64,000 bases of DNA from Paraburkholderia acidicola. Lineage in GTDB: Bacteria > Pseudomonadota > Gammaproteobacteria > Burkholderiales > Burkholderiaceae. Under the pieces are notes generated by a model. That model was given only the letters and a program-made list of their open reading frames with translations. It had not been told where the DNA came from and made no database searches. Where the stretch lies: NCBI RefSeq assembly GCF_002362315.1, contig NZ_MTZV01000006.1, positions 372,001-436,000 on the forward strand, in the 5' to 3' direction. Below, one piece after another: positions 1-7,545 of this stretch. Each line of letters opens with the position of its first letter. Position 1 is the first letter of the stretch. The translations under genes were made by a program, and so were the position numbers.

Positions 1-53
1 GCGCGCTTTCTGTTTCCCGTTTAACTGCACGCGCGAGCGCGCGTGCGGGCACC
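1..53 (-). promoter_or_regulatory. Cobalamin riboswitch, 5' end only (continues out of the window)
   Basis: Read on the minus strand from 53 towards 1, the sequence opens with GGTGC and a GC-rich arm, then carries GCAGTTAAACGGGAAACAG (rc of 10-28). The same 19 bases occur on the plus strand at 175-193, at the same place in the complete cobalamin riboswitch there. The TTAAACGGGAA block is the conserved 5' element of this RNA family. The rest of the aptamer and the gene it controls lie left of base 1. That the unseen gene belongs to B12 synthesis or uptake is inference. Confidence 0.75.
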
Positions 54-105
54 AAACGAGCGCATACGATATCACAGGGTGCGCGTGTTACACGGGGCGC
101 ATTCC

Positions 106-134
106 TTGACGCAGCAAGGCCGGCGGCCTACACT
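106..134 (+). promoter_or_regulatory. Sigma-70-type promoter for the cobW riboswitch transcript
   Basis: A -35 hexamer TTGACG (106-111) is separated by 17 bp from a -10 hexamer TACACT (129-134). This predicts a transcript start near 141, just before the first base of the riboswitch at 147. Spacing and position both fit. No equally good promoter is visible for the divergent riboswitch. Confidence 0.6.
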
Positions 135-146
135 CGCACGCACTCT

Positions 147-381
147 GGTGCTCGCGTGCGCGCCTCCCGCGCACGCAGTTAAACGGGAAACAGGGCGTCC
201 TCCCACCGCGGAACGGACCAACCTGTGCTGCCCCCGCAACGGTAAGCGAAAGCAGCGCGCAAGCGCTGCAAGACCGGCTTCGCTGCATGCACATCAACCC
301 TGCATGCAATCGACCACTGCGCGACATGAGCGTCGCGTGGGAAGGTGAAGCGGTTCATTCGTTAGCCCGGATACCGGCCAG
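147..381 (+). ncRNA. Cobalamin (B12) riboswitch upstream of cobW
   Basis: All hallmark blocks of the adenosylcobalamin riboswitch occur in order: GGTGC at 147, TTAAACGGGAAACAGGG from 179, CTGCCCCCGCAACGGTAAG near 227-245, a CCACTG plus GGGAAGG pair near 313-345, and the B12 box AGCCCGGATACCGGCC at 364-379. It lies in the untranslated leader of the cobW-cobN-chlI/chlD operon. It should bind cobalamin and lower expression when B12 is plentiful. A short hairpin (396-413) follows, but no U-tract, so the output mode cannot be decided by eye. Confidence 0.93.
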
Positions 382-621
382 ACAAAATGGGTTCGCGCCG
401 CGGGGATGCGGCGTGTCGTCCACGATTTCCTTGTGTTTCCATTAGCGCCGGACTCTGCGTCATCGTCCCCGCGTTTCGTCTTCTACTCGCCTGTCACGGC
501 GGCGTTCTGTCATATGGACGAGCAGTTGAACGACGTATCGCGAAGCACGTAGCGGAGCCCTCCGGTGGCGTGGACACACGCGGGTTGTCGGCGAATCCCT
601 CACCGCCACCACGGAGCAGCG
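382..621 (+). other. Untranslated leader between the B12 riboswitch and cobW
   Basis: About 240 nt separate the end of the riboswitch from the cobW start. A hairpin with 6-bp arms (CGCCGC/GCGGCG) sits at 396-413 and could belong to the expression platform. The open frames here have no recognisable protein signature. I see no cbtB-like or other small gene. A GGAG at 613-616 serves as the cobW ribosome binding site. Confidence 0.5.
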
Positions 622-1725
622 ATGCAGACACAGATGCGCAAGATTCCCGCCACGATCGTCACGGGCTTTCTCGGTAGCGGCAAGACGACACTGCTGCGAC
701 ACATTCTTCAACATGCAGGCGGCCTGCGCATTGCGGTGATCGTCAACGAGTTCGGCGAACTCGGCATTGACGGCGAGATTCTCAGGGGCTGCGGTATCGG
801 TTGCGATGAGGACGGGCGCGAAACGGGGGGCCAGGTCTACGAGCTGGCGAACGGATGCCTGTGCTGTACGGTGCAGGAAGAATTTTTCCCGGTCATGGAG
901 CAGCTTCTCGAACGGCGCGAGCAGATCGATCATGTGCTGATCGAAACCTCAGGGCTCGCGTTGCCGAAACCGCTCGTGCAGGCGTTCAACTGGCCGACGA
1001 TCAAGAACAACTTCACGGTAGACGCCGTCGTCACCGTGGTTGATGGACCCGCTGCCGCGAGCGGTCAGTTCGCGGACAACCCCGTCGCCGTCGACGCACA
1101 ACGCAAGGCCGATCCGAATCTCGACCATGAATCGCCGCTGCACGAACTGTTCGAAGACCAGCTTGCTTCCGCCGATCTGGTGATTCTCAACAAGACCGAT
1201 CTGCTCGACGACGCGCAGCAGGCCGCTGTCGAAGCACTGATCCGTGAGGAGATTCCACCGCAGGTGAAGGTCGTCCGCGCGCAGAACGGTCAGCTCGACC
1301 TGCATGCGTTGCTCGGGCTCGAAGCGGCGTCGGAAACCACGATTCATCTGCGGCACGATCATCATGGTTCTGCAGACGATCCCGATCATCACCACGACGA
1401 CTTCGATTCGGTGGTGGTCGAATGTACGGCGCTATCGCATGAGGCGACGATCGCCGCGTTGCAGCGGCTTGTCGAAACACACACCATCTATCGTGTGAAA
1501 GGTTTCGCGGCGCTGCCTGGCGCACCGATGCGGCTCGTCGTGCAGGGTGTGGGGCGCCGCTTCGACAGTTACTTCGATCGGCGCTGGTGCGCGGACGAAC
1601 AAGCGAACGAGTCGCAGAAGAGCCGCTTCGTGCTGATCGGCGAAGATCTCGACCAGGTCGCACTGCAACGTGCGTTCGATGCTGCGCTGAACCCCGCGGT
1701 AAACGCGGAAGCACAGCGGGCCTGA
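622..1725 (+). CDS. cobW: Cobalamin biosynthesis protein CobW (G3E GTPase metallochaperone)
   Basis: This 367-residue protein belongs to the COG0523/CobW G3E GTPase family, thought to deliver cobalt or guard metal supply for corrin synthesis. It has a Walker A motif GFLGSGKTT at residues 15-23, the metal-binding GCLCC motif near residue 80, a guanine-specificity NKTD motif, and a His/Asp-rich loop near residues 245-265 typical of metal-binding CobW proteins. The start at 622 follows a GGAG with good spacing and puts the P-loop close to the N-terminus. An upstream in-frame GTG at 565 would add residues that look non-coding. It is the first gene after the B12 riboswitch, 6 bp before cobN. Confidence 0.93.
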   Translation: MQTQMRKIPATIVTGFLGSGKTTLLRHILQHAGGLRIAVIVNEFGELGIDGEILRGCGIGCDEDGRETGGQVYELANGCLCCTVQEEFFPVMEQLLERREQIDHVLIETSGLALPKPLVQAFNWPTIKNNFTVDAVVTVVDGPAAASGQFADNPVAVDAQRKADPNLDHESPLHELFEDQLASADLVILNKTDLLDDAQQAAVEALIREEIPPQVKVVRAQNGQLDLHALLGLEAASETTIHLRHDHHGSADDPDHHHDDFDSVVVECTALSHEATIAALQRLVETHTIYRVKGFAALPGAPMRLVVQGVGRRFDSYFDRRWCADEQANESQKSRFVLIGEDLDQVALQRAFDAALNPAVNAEAQRA

Positions 1726-1731
1726 CGCGCC

Positions 1732-4700
1732 ATGCATCTGCTGCGCACTACGCCGGGCGGTTTTGTCGACGATACAGCGGGCGTTGTCCGGATCGACCAG
1801 CGGCCCGCGGACATCGTGGTACTCAGCTCCGCCGATACCACGCTGTCGCTACTTGCAAGCGTAGTAACGCGGCTCGGCCCGGATTTCCCGAGCGTACGGC
1901 TCGCCAACGTGACCTACCTGCGCCAGCCCGCATCGGTGGATTTCTATGTCGACGACGTGCTGCAACATGCGCGCGTTGTCGTGGTCGACCATCTGGGCGG
2001 CGAAGCGTACTGGCCGTACGGCATCGAACAGGTAGTGGCGCTTGCCGGGAGGCGTGGGCAACTGCTGGCGATGTTTTCCGGCGATCTCCAGGAAGACCCG
2101 AACCTCGTCGCCAAAAGCACCGCCGATGCCGCGCTATGCGAACGGCTGTGGCGCTATCTGCGCGAAGGCGGTCCGCAGAATGCTGAGGCGTTTCTGCGCT
2201 GCATCGCCTGGCAGGCGTTTAGCTGGGGCAGTGAGCCCGCGTTGCCGCGATCGCTGCCAGCCGCCACGCTCTATCACCCGCAGCACGACCTGCCGACCAT
2301 CGAAGCGTGGCAAACGCGTTGGCAGACTCACAGTGCAGCCGATCACGCGCCGGTAGTCGCGATCCTGTTCTACCGCGCGCATCTGCAGGCGGCCAATACG
2401 GCGGTTTTCGATGCGCTGATCGAAGCGCTCGAAGCACGCGGGTTGAATCCACTGCCGATCGCCATCACCTCGCTGAAAGACACCGTGAGTCGCGATGTGA
2501 TCCAGCAACTGTGTGCGCGCCACAACGTCGCGCTCGTGCTGAACACGACCGCATTCGCCGCGAGCGCAATCGACGATCCCGAGCCGCTCGCGCTAGCCGG
2601 CGACGCCCCGGTGATGCAGGTGATCCTGAGCGGCGGCAATCGCGACGACTGGGTGAAGGACAACCAGGGTCTCAATTCGCGCGACATCGCGATGCACGTT
2701 GCGCTGCCCGAAGTGGACGGACGAATCATCACGCGGGCGATCAGTTTCAAGGGGCTCGCGTATCGCTGTCCGCATACCGAAGTGGATGTGGTGCGTTATC
2801 AACCGGATGCCGAGCGCGTCGCGTTCGTCGCCGAGTTGAGCCGGCGCTGGTGCCGGCTGCGTCAGTTGCGTAACGACGAGAAACGGCTTGCGCTGATTCT
2901 CGCCAACTATCCGCAGAGCGAAGGGCGTATCGGTAACGGTGTCGGTCTGGATACGCCGGCTTCAGTGGTCGGCATACTCGCGATGCTGCGCGACGAAGGC
3001 TATCGTGTGAGCGACCTTCCAGCCGATGGCGCCGCGTTGATGCAGCAGCTCACCCAGGGCGTCACCAACGATCCGGCCGTGCGCGACCTGCGACCTGCGC
3101 TGCAGAGTCTCGCGCTCGCCGACTATCTCGCGCATTTCGCACAACTGCCCGAGGAAGTGCGCCATGCATTGAATGCTCGCTGGGGACCGCCTGAGAACGA
3201 TCCGACGCTGCGCCGCGGGCGCTTCATGATCGCCGGCTGGCGTTGCGGGAATGTGTTCGTCGGTATTCAGCCGTCGCGTTCGCGCGGCGAAGGCGACTAT
3301 GCGAGCTATCACGATGCGGACCTCGTGCCACCGCACGCGTATCTCGCTTTTTACGTCTGGCTGCGTGAGCATTTCGGCATCGATGCAGTCGTGCATGTCG
3401 GCAAGCACGGCAACCTCGAATGGCTGCCCGGCAAGAGCGTCGCGTTGAGCGATACCTGCTGGCCCGACCTGGTGCTCGGACCGCTGCCGCATCTGTATCC
3501 GTTCATCGTGAACGATCCGGGCGAGGGCAGCCAAGCGAAGCGGCGCGCGCAGGCGGTGATCATCGATCATCTGATGCCGCCGCTCACGCGCGCAGAAAAC
3601 TATGGGCCACTTCAGGATCTCGAGCGACAGGTCGACGAGTACTACGATGCGCTGATGGTCGATGCGCGCCGCGCCAAACTCCTGCGGCGCACGATCCTCG
3701 CGACCATCGTCGAGCATCGGCTGCATGAGGAACTGAGCCTCGCGGAGCCGGTCGGGCAGGATGCGGAAGATGCGGTGCTGACGCGCGTCGATGCATGGCT
3801 GTGCGAGTTGAAGGAAGCGCAGATTCGCGATGGTCTGCACACGTTCGGGCAATCGCCGGAGGGGGTGCAACGTCGTGACACGCTGCTCGCACTTGGCCGC
3901 TTTCCGGTTGGCGACGGACAGGGTGCGAACGCTGGTCTGATCGATGCGCTTGCGCGTGACCTGCAGATCGATCATCTGTTCGATCCGCTAACGGCGGACT
4001 GGTCCGCACCGTGGAGCGGGCCGCGTCCGGCGCTGCTCGAACAGGTGAGTGATGCGCCGTGGCGGCATAACGGCGATGCGCGTGAGCGGCTTGAGGGGCT
4101 GGCTGCTGCGTTGTTAGTGGCGTTGTGCGACGGTACGGGCGTGGATGTGGATGGAAGTGCAGACGTAGGCGCAAATGCAAGCACAGACGCAAGCGCGAAC
4201 GCAGACACAAAGGTAGATGCAACTGCACACGCAGTCGTACCGTCCTGGCTACCGGCACCGGGCGAGTTGCCGCACGCCGAGCGCGTACTCACGCGCTTAC
4301 GCAACAGCGTGCTACCCAGCCTCGACGCGTGCGGCGAACAGGAAATGCGTCATCTGCGGCGCGGCCTCGAAGGCCGCTTCGTGCCGCCAGGCCCGAGTGG
4401 TTCGCCATCACGTGGACGCCCCGACGTGCTGCCGACGGGCCGCAACTTCTATTCGGTCGATACGCGCGCAGTGCCGACCCAGGCCGCGTGGTCGCTCGGA
4501 CTCAAGTCCGCACAGCAACTGATCGAACGTCATCTGCAGGAACACGGCGACTATCCGCGCGCGATCGGTCTGTCCGTATGGGGCACGGCGACGATGCGGA
4601 CCGGCGGCGACGACATCGCCCAGGCCATGGCGCTGATCGGCGTGCGGCCGAAGTGGGCAGCAGGCAGCCATCGCGTGACCGATTTCGAAATCATGCCGAT

Positions 4701-5646
4701 CGAAGCTTTCGACCGGCCGCGCATCGACGTCACGTTGCGCGTGTCGGGATTCTTCCGCGATGCGTTCGCGAACGTGATGCATCTGTTCGACGCCGCCGTG
4801 CAGGCGGTGGCCGAACTGGACGAACCACCCGAACTGAACCCGATCCGCGCGCGCGTGATGGCCGAACGCGACAGCTGGATTGCCCGCGGACTCGATCCGG
4901 CAGCGGCGCGTCAGCGGGCCGGCTGGCGTGTATTCAGCTCGCGGCCCGGTGCATACGGCGCAGGTTTGCAGCAGATGATCGACTCGCGCCAATGGCAAAC
5001 GGACGCGGATCTCGCCAATGCTTACCAGGCATGGGGCGGCTACGCGTACGCGCAGAAGAGTGCCGGCGCTGAAGCGCGCGACGTTTTCGGCACGCGCCTC
5101 GCCGCACTCGATGTCGTACTGCAGAACCAGGACAACCGCGAACACGACGTGCTCGATTCGAACGACTACTACCAGTTCCAGGGCGGCATGACCGCAGCGG
5201 TGCGCCACCTTGCCGGCGCGCAGCCCCATGTCTATCACGCCGATCACAGCAACCCGGCGGCACCTCGCGTGCGCACACTGCATGAAGAGATCGCACGCGT
5301 GATCCGTTCCCGCGTCGTCAACCCGAAGTGGCTGGACGGCGTGAAGCGGCACGGCTACAAGGGCGCAGCAGAAATTGCCGCGACCGTCGACTATCTGTAC
5401 GGCTACGACGCAACGGCTCGCGTCGTCGCGGACCATCAGTACGCGCTCGTTGCCGATGCCTATCTGAACGACGCCGACACGCGCGCATTTCTCGAACAGC
5501 ACAATCCACATGCCTTGCATGCGATCTGCGAGCGACTGCTCGAAGCGATGCAGCGCGGCTTGTGGCAACAGCCCGGCGCGTATCGTGCGCAGCTTGAAGA
5601 GCATCTGCTGGCGAGCGAGCAACATATCGAAGGAACACGGTCATGA
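1732..5646 (+). CDS. cobN: Cobaltochelatase large subunit CobN
   Basis: This 1304-residue protein is the large, tetrapyrrole-binding subunit of the ATP-dependent aerobic cobaltochelatase. It inserts cobalt into hydrogenobyrinic acid a,c-diamide in the cytoplasm. The length and the conserved block around residues 546-572 (HVGKHGNLEWLPGKS) mark the CobN/ChlH family. The setting with CobW and the AAA+/VWA chelatase partners points to cobalt rather than magnesium. Residues about 800-838 form a low-complexity Asp/Ala/Asn/Thr insertion encoded by degenerate GC-A-type repeats, probably a flexible linker. The stop overlaps the next start by 4 bp (ATGA), implying translational coupling. Confidence 0.95.
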   Translation: MHLLRTTPGGFVDDTAGVVRIDQRPADIVVLSSADTTLSLLASVVTRLGPDFPSVRLANVTYLRQPASVDFYVDDVLQHARVVVVDHLGGEAYWPYGIEQVVALAGRRGQLLAMFSGDLQEDPNLVAKSTADAALCERLWRYLREGGPQNAEAFLRCIAWQAFSWGSEPALPRSLPAATLYHPQHDLPTIEAWQTRWQTHSAADHAPVVAILFYRAHLQAANTAVFDALIEALEARGLNPLPIAITSLKDTVSRDVIQQLCARHNVALVLNTTAFAASAIDDPEPLALAGDAPVMQVILSGGNRDDWVKDNQGLNSRDIAMHVALPEVDGRIITRAISFKGLAYRCPHTEVDVVRYQPDAERVAFVAELSRRWCRLRQLRNDEKRLALILANYPQSEGRIGNGVGLDTPASVVGILAMLRDEGYRVSDLPADGAALMQQLTQGVTNDPAVRDLRPALQSLALADYLAHFAQLPEEVRHALNARWGPPENDPTLRRGRFMIAGWRCGNVFVGIQPSRSRGEGDYASYHDADLVPPHAYLAFYVWLREHFGIDAVVHVGKHGNLEWLPGKSVALSDTCWPDLVLGPLPHLYPFIVNDPGEGSQAKRRAQAVIIDHLMPPLTRAENYGPLQDLERQVDEYYDALMVDARRAKLLRRTILATIVEHRLHEELSLAEPVGQDAEDAVLTRVDAWLCELKEAQIRDGLHTFGQSPEGVQRRDTLLALGRFPVGDGQGANAGLIDALARDLQIDHLFDPLTADWSAPWSGPRPALLEQVSDAPWRHNGDARERLEGLAAALLVALCDGTGVDVDGSADVGANASTDASANADTKVDATAHAVVPSWLPAPGELPHAERVLTRLRNSVLPSLDACGEQEMRHLRRGLEGRFVPPGPSGSPSRGRPDVLPTGRNFYSVDTRAVPTQAAWSLGLKSAQQLIERHLQEHGDYPRAIGLSVWGTATMRTGGDDIAQAMALIGVRPKWAAGSHRVTDFEIMPIEAFDRPRIDVTLRVSGFFRDAFANVMHLFDAAVQAVAELDEPPELNPIRARVMAERDSWIARGLDPAAARQRAGWRVFSSRPGAYGAGLQQMIDSRQWQTDADLANAYQAWGGYAYAQKSAGAEARDVFGTRLAALDVVLQNQDNREHDVLDSNDYYQFQGGMTAAVRHLAGAQPHVYHADHSNPAAPRVRTLHEEIARVIRSRVVNPKWLDGVKRHGYKGAAEIAATVDYLYGYDATARVVADHQYALVADAYLNDADTRAFLEQHNPHALHAICERLLEAMQRGLWQQPGAYRAQLEEHLLASEQHIEGTRS

Positions 5647-6695
5647 ATGGGTCACTGCCTGCTTTTCCGTTCGCCGCGCTGATCGATCAGCAACCGCTGC
5701 AACAGGCGCTGCTGATCGCAGCCGTCGATCCCGGCATCGGTGGCGTGCTGGTTAGCGGTCCGCGCGGGACGGCGAAATCGACTGCTGCGCGCGCGCTTGC
5801 CGAGCTGCTGCCTGAAGGTCAACTGGTCACGCTGCCGCTCGGTGCGAGCGAAGAGCGTCTGATCGGCACGCTCGATCTCGAAGCGGTGTTGCGCGATGGC
5901 GCTGTGAAATTTTCGCCCGGGTTACTCGCGCAGGCGCATCGCGGCGTGCTGTACGTCGACGAAATCAACCTGCTACCCGATACGCTCGTCGATGCGTTGC
6001 TCGATGCAGCCGCGAGTGGTGTGAACACCGTCGAACGTGATGGTGTGTCGCATAGTCACGACGCGCGCTTCGTGCTGGTGGGCACGATGAATCCGGAAGA
6101 GGGCGAATTGCGGCCGCAACTGCTCGATCGTTTTGGCCTGATGGTGGAGCTGGAGAACTGTTTCGATCCGCAGGTGCGACAGCGGATCGTCAAGGCAAGA
6201 TTGGCCTTCGATCTCGATCCGCACGGGTTTCGCCGTGCTTATGCAGCGCAGCGGTCGGACATCGTGCAACAGGTTAGCGCGGCGCGTAACGCATTGCCGG
6301 AGCTGTCCTTCGACGATGCGGTACACGAGCACGTGAGCCGGTTGTGCATCGACGCGGCCGTCGATGGTTTGCGCGCCGATCTCGTGATGCTGCGAGCAGC
6401 GCGTGCGCTTGCGGCGCTCGACGGTGCGGAGGCGGTGACCGTGGCGCATGTCGAGCAGGTCGCGACATCGGTGTTACTGCATCGACGACATGCGGGGGAT
6501 GTGCGATCGGAGGTCGACGCAGCATCGCAGGAAACGGCTACTAGAAGCACCGATAAGCAAACGGAGAGCGGACAACCGGATTCATCGAACGCGAAGCCCG
6601 ATGGATCTACTGGCGACTGGGGTTATCTGCCACCGGAGCCCGCAGGCATCGCGAACGTCAAAAGCGTCATCCCGCTCGCCCCAAAAAAACGCTAG
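5643..6695 (+). CDS. chlI: Chelatase AAA+ subunit (ChlI-like); also the N-terminal half of ChlD
   Basis: The 350-residue zero-frame product is a ChlI/BchI-type AAA+ ATPase, the small motor subunit that works with CobN. Walker A GPRGTAKST lies at residues 39-47 and Walker B GVLYVDEINL at 101-110, followed by the sensor block GTMNPEEGELRPQLLDRFGL. The C-terminal tail (from about residue 285) is Gln/Ser/Thr/Pro-rich, like the linker before the VWA domain in ChlD. Its last codons are gcc cca aaa aaa cgc tag, so a seven-A slippery run ends 3 nt before the stop codon. A -1 slip there fuses it to the VWA half. It overlaps cobN by 4 bp. Confidence 0.92.
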   Translation: MNGSLPAFPFAALIDQQPLQQALLIAAVDPGIGGVLVSGPRGTAKSTAARALAELLPEGQLVTLPLGASEERLIGTLDLEAVLRDGAVKFSPGLLAQAHRGVLYVDEINLLPDTLVDALLDAAASGVNTVERDGVSHSHDARFVLVGTMNPEEGELRPQLLDRFGLMVELENCFDPQVRQRIVKARLAFDLDPHGFRRAYAAQRSDIVQQVSAARNALPELSFDDAVHEHVSRLCIDAAVDGLRADLVMLRAARALAALDGAEAVTVAHVEQVATSVLLHRRHAGDVRSEVDAASQETATRSTDKQTESGQPDSSNAKPDGSTGDWGYLPPEPAGIANVKSVIPLAPKKR

Positions 6696-6738
6696 GCCAT
6701 CGGAACGGTGTCGCCGCTGATCAGCCCAGCGGTTTCCG
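6679..6738 (+). other. Predicted programmed -1 ribosomal frameshift site of chlD
   Basis: CCCCAAAAAAAC lies at 6679-6690. In the chlI frame it reads gcc cca aaa aaa cgc, so both C CCA AAA and A AAA AAA are correctly phased X XXY YYZ slippery heptamers. The zero-frame stop follows at 6693-6695. Downstream there is an outer stem 6701-6705/6734-6738 (CGGAA/TTCCG) enclosing an inner stem 6714-6719/6727-6732 (CCGCTG/CAGCGG), a possible stimulatory structure. The VWA frame lies at -1 relative to chlI and has no ATG or GTG in its upstream part. Confidence 0.75.
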
Positions 6739-7372
6739 GTGGTTGCAAGGCACGCGCAGCCGCACACGTACCCGCACGGTCGATGGTGTACCGGGTACGC
6801 GCATCGCATGGCCCGCGACGCTCGCCGCGAAACGTCACGCGCTGCTACGTGCCGATCATCTGCGTTTCGTGCGCGAGGCATCGCGAAGCGGTGAACTGCA
6901 TTGCTTCGCGCTCGACTGCTCCGCTTCGATGCTCGCCGGTGCGCAACTTGCGCTTGCGAAGGGGCTACTGGTTGCGCTGTTCGACCGCGCCGCGCGCGAA
7001 CGTGCGGAAGCGGCGCTGATCTGTTTCGGTGGTTCACGCGCTGATCTGCGGTTCGGGCCAGCCGTGCCGCGCTGGTGGAACGAGCGCTGGTTGAGGCCGA
7101 TTGGCGGTGCTGGTGGCACGCCGCTCGCGCTGGGTGTGCAGCGCGCGGCGCATCTGCTCGAACGTGCGGCTCGCCGCAGGCCTGCGCAGCAGCGCTGGCT
7201 CTGGGTGTTGTCCGATGGCCGCAGCCGCGACTGGCCGGTGCGACCGGCCGCTGCGGATCGGATCGTATTCGTGGACTTCGAACGTGCGGGAGTGAACCTC
7301 GGACGATGTGCGCAACTCGCGCAGGCCTGGGGCGCGTTATGTTGCGTGCCCAAAGATTTGATCGAGCGCTGA
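6689..7372 (+). CDS. chlD: VWA half of ChlD-type chelatase subunit, reached by -1 frameshift
   Basis: This segment encodes a von Willebrand A domain with a MIDAS-type DCSAS motif (residues about 425-429 of the fused protein), the mark of the medium subunit ChlD/CobT that couples the AAA+ motor to CobN. The only start-like codon is a TTG at 6743 without a Shine-Dalgarno sequence; the frame is open back into the A7 slip site. A -1 shift gives 349 chlI residues plus 227 more, a 576-residue AAA+-linker-VWA protein of normal ChlD architecture. One gene would then supply both small (no shift) and medium (shift) subunits. Programmed frameshifting in chlD genes of B12 producers lacking a separate small subunit is established; its use here is inferred. 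Independent initiation at TTG is the alternative. Confidence 0.85.
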   Translation, partial: TLGHRNGVAADQPSGFRWLQGTRSRTRTRTVDGVPGTRIAWPATLAAKRHALLRADHLRFVREASRSGELHCFALDCSASMLAGAQLALAKGLLVALFDRAARERAEAALICFGGSRADLRFGPAVPRWWNERWLRPIGGAGGTPLALGVQRAAHLLERAARRRPAQQRWLWVLSDGRSRDWPVRPAAADRIVFVDFERAGVNLGRCAQLAQAWGALCCVPKDLIER

Positions 7373-7427
7373 GGTTTCGGCGTGGCTTATACGCGGCTCG
7401 ATTTGGGGCGAGTGCGGCTCTAGTGTC

Positions 7428-7516
7428 GCTCAAGCATGGCGCAGGCGGGGCTCAAGCCAGACTCAGGCTCGGTTCGAGTCCAGCCCAAACACGGATCGAG
7501 CATGGTTCAAGCACGG
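7428..7516. repeat. Degenerate 11-bp repeats between convergent chlD and cobJ
   Basis: The 173-bp convergent gap contains four loose copies of a CTCAAGCATGG-like unit (near 7430, 7451, 7496 and 7506). Copies differ at several positions and spacing is irregular. They could be a decayed duplication; no function is evident. I see no clear terminator hairpin with a T-tract here. Confidence 0.3.
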
Positions 7517-7545
7517 CTGATTCCCGACTCAAACACACAGCGAAG

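Noticed and set aside
387..677. 96-codon frame between the B12 riboswitch and cobW
   Set aside because: No family pattern, overlaps the cobW start in another frame, and lacks a ribosome binding site at a fitting distance.
4408..5625. 405-codon open frame on the minus strand inside cobN
   Set aside because: It mirrors the cobN reading frame in GC-rich DNA. The protein has no family pattern, whereas CobN on the other strand is clear throughout.
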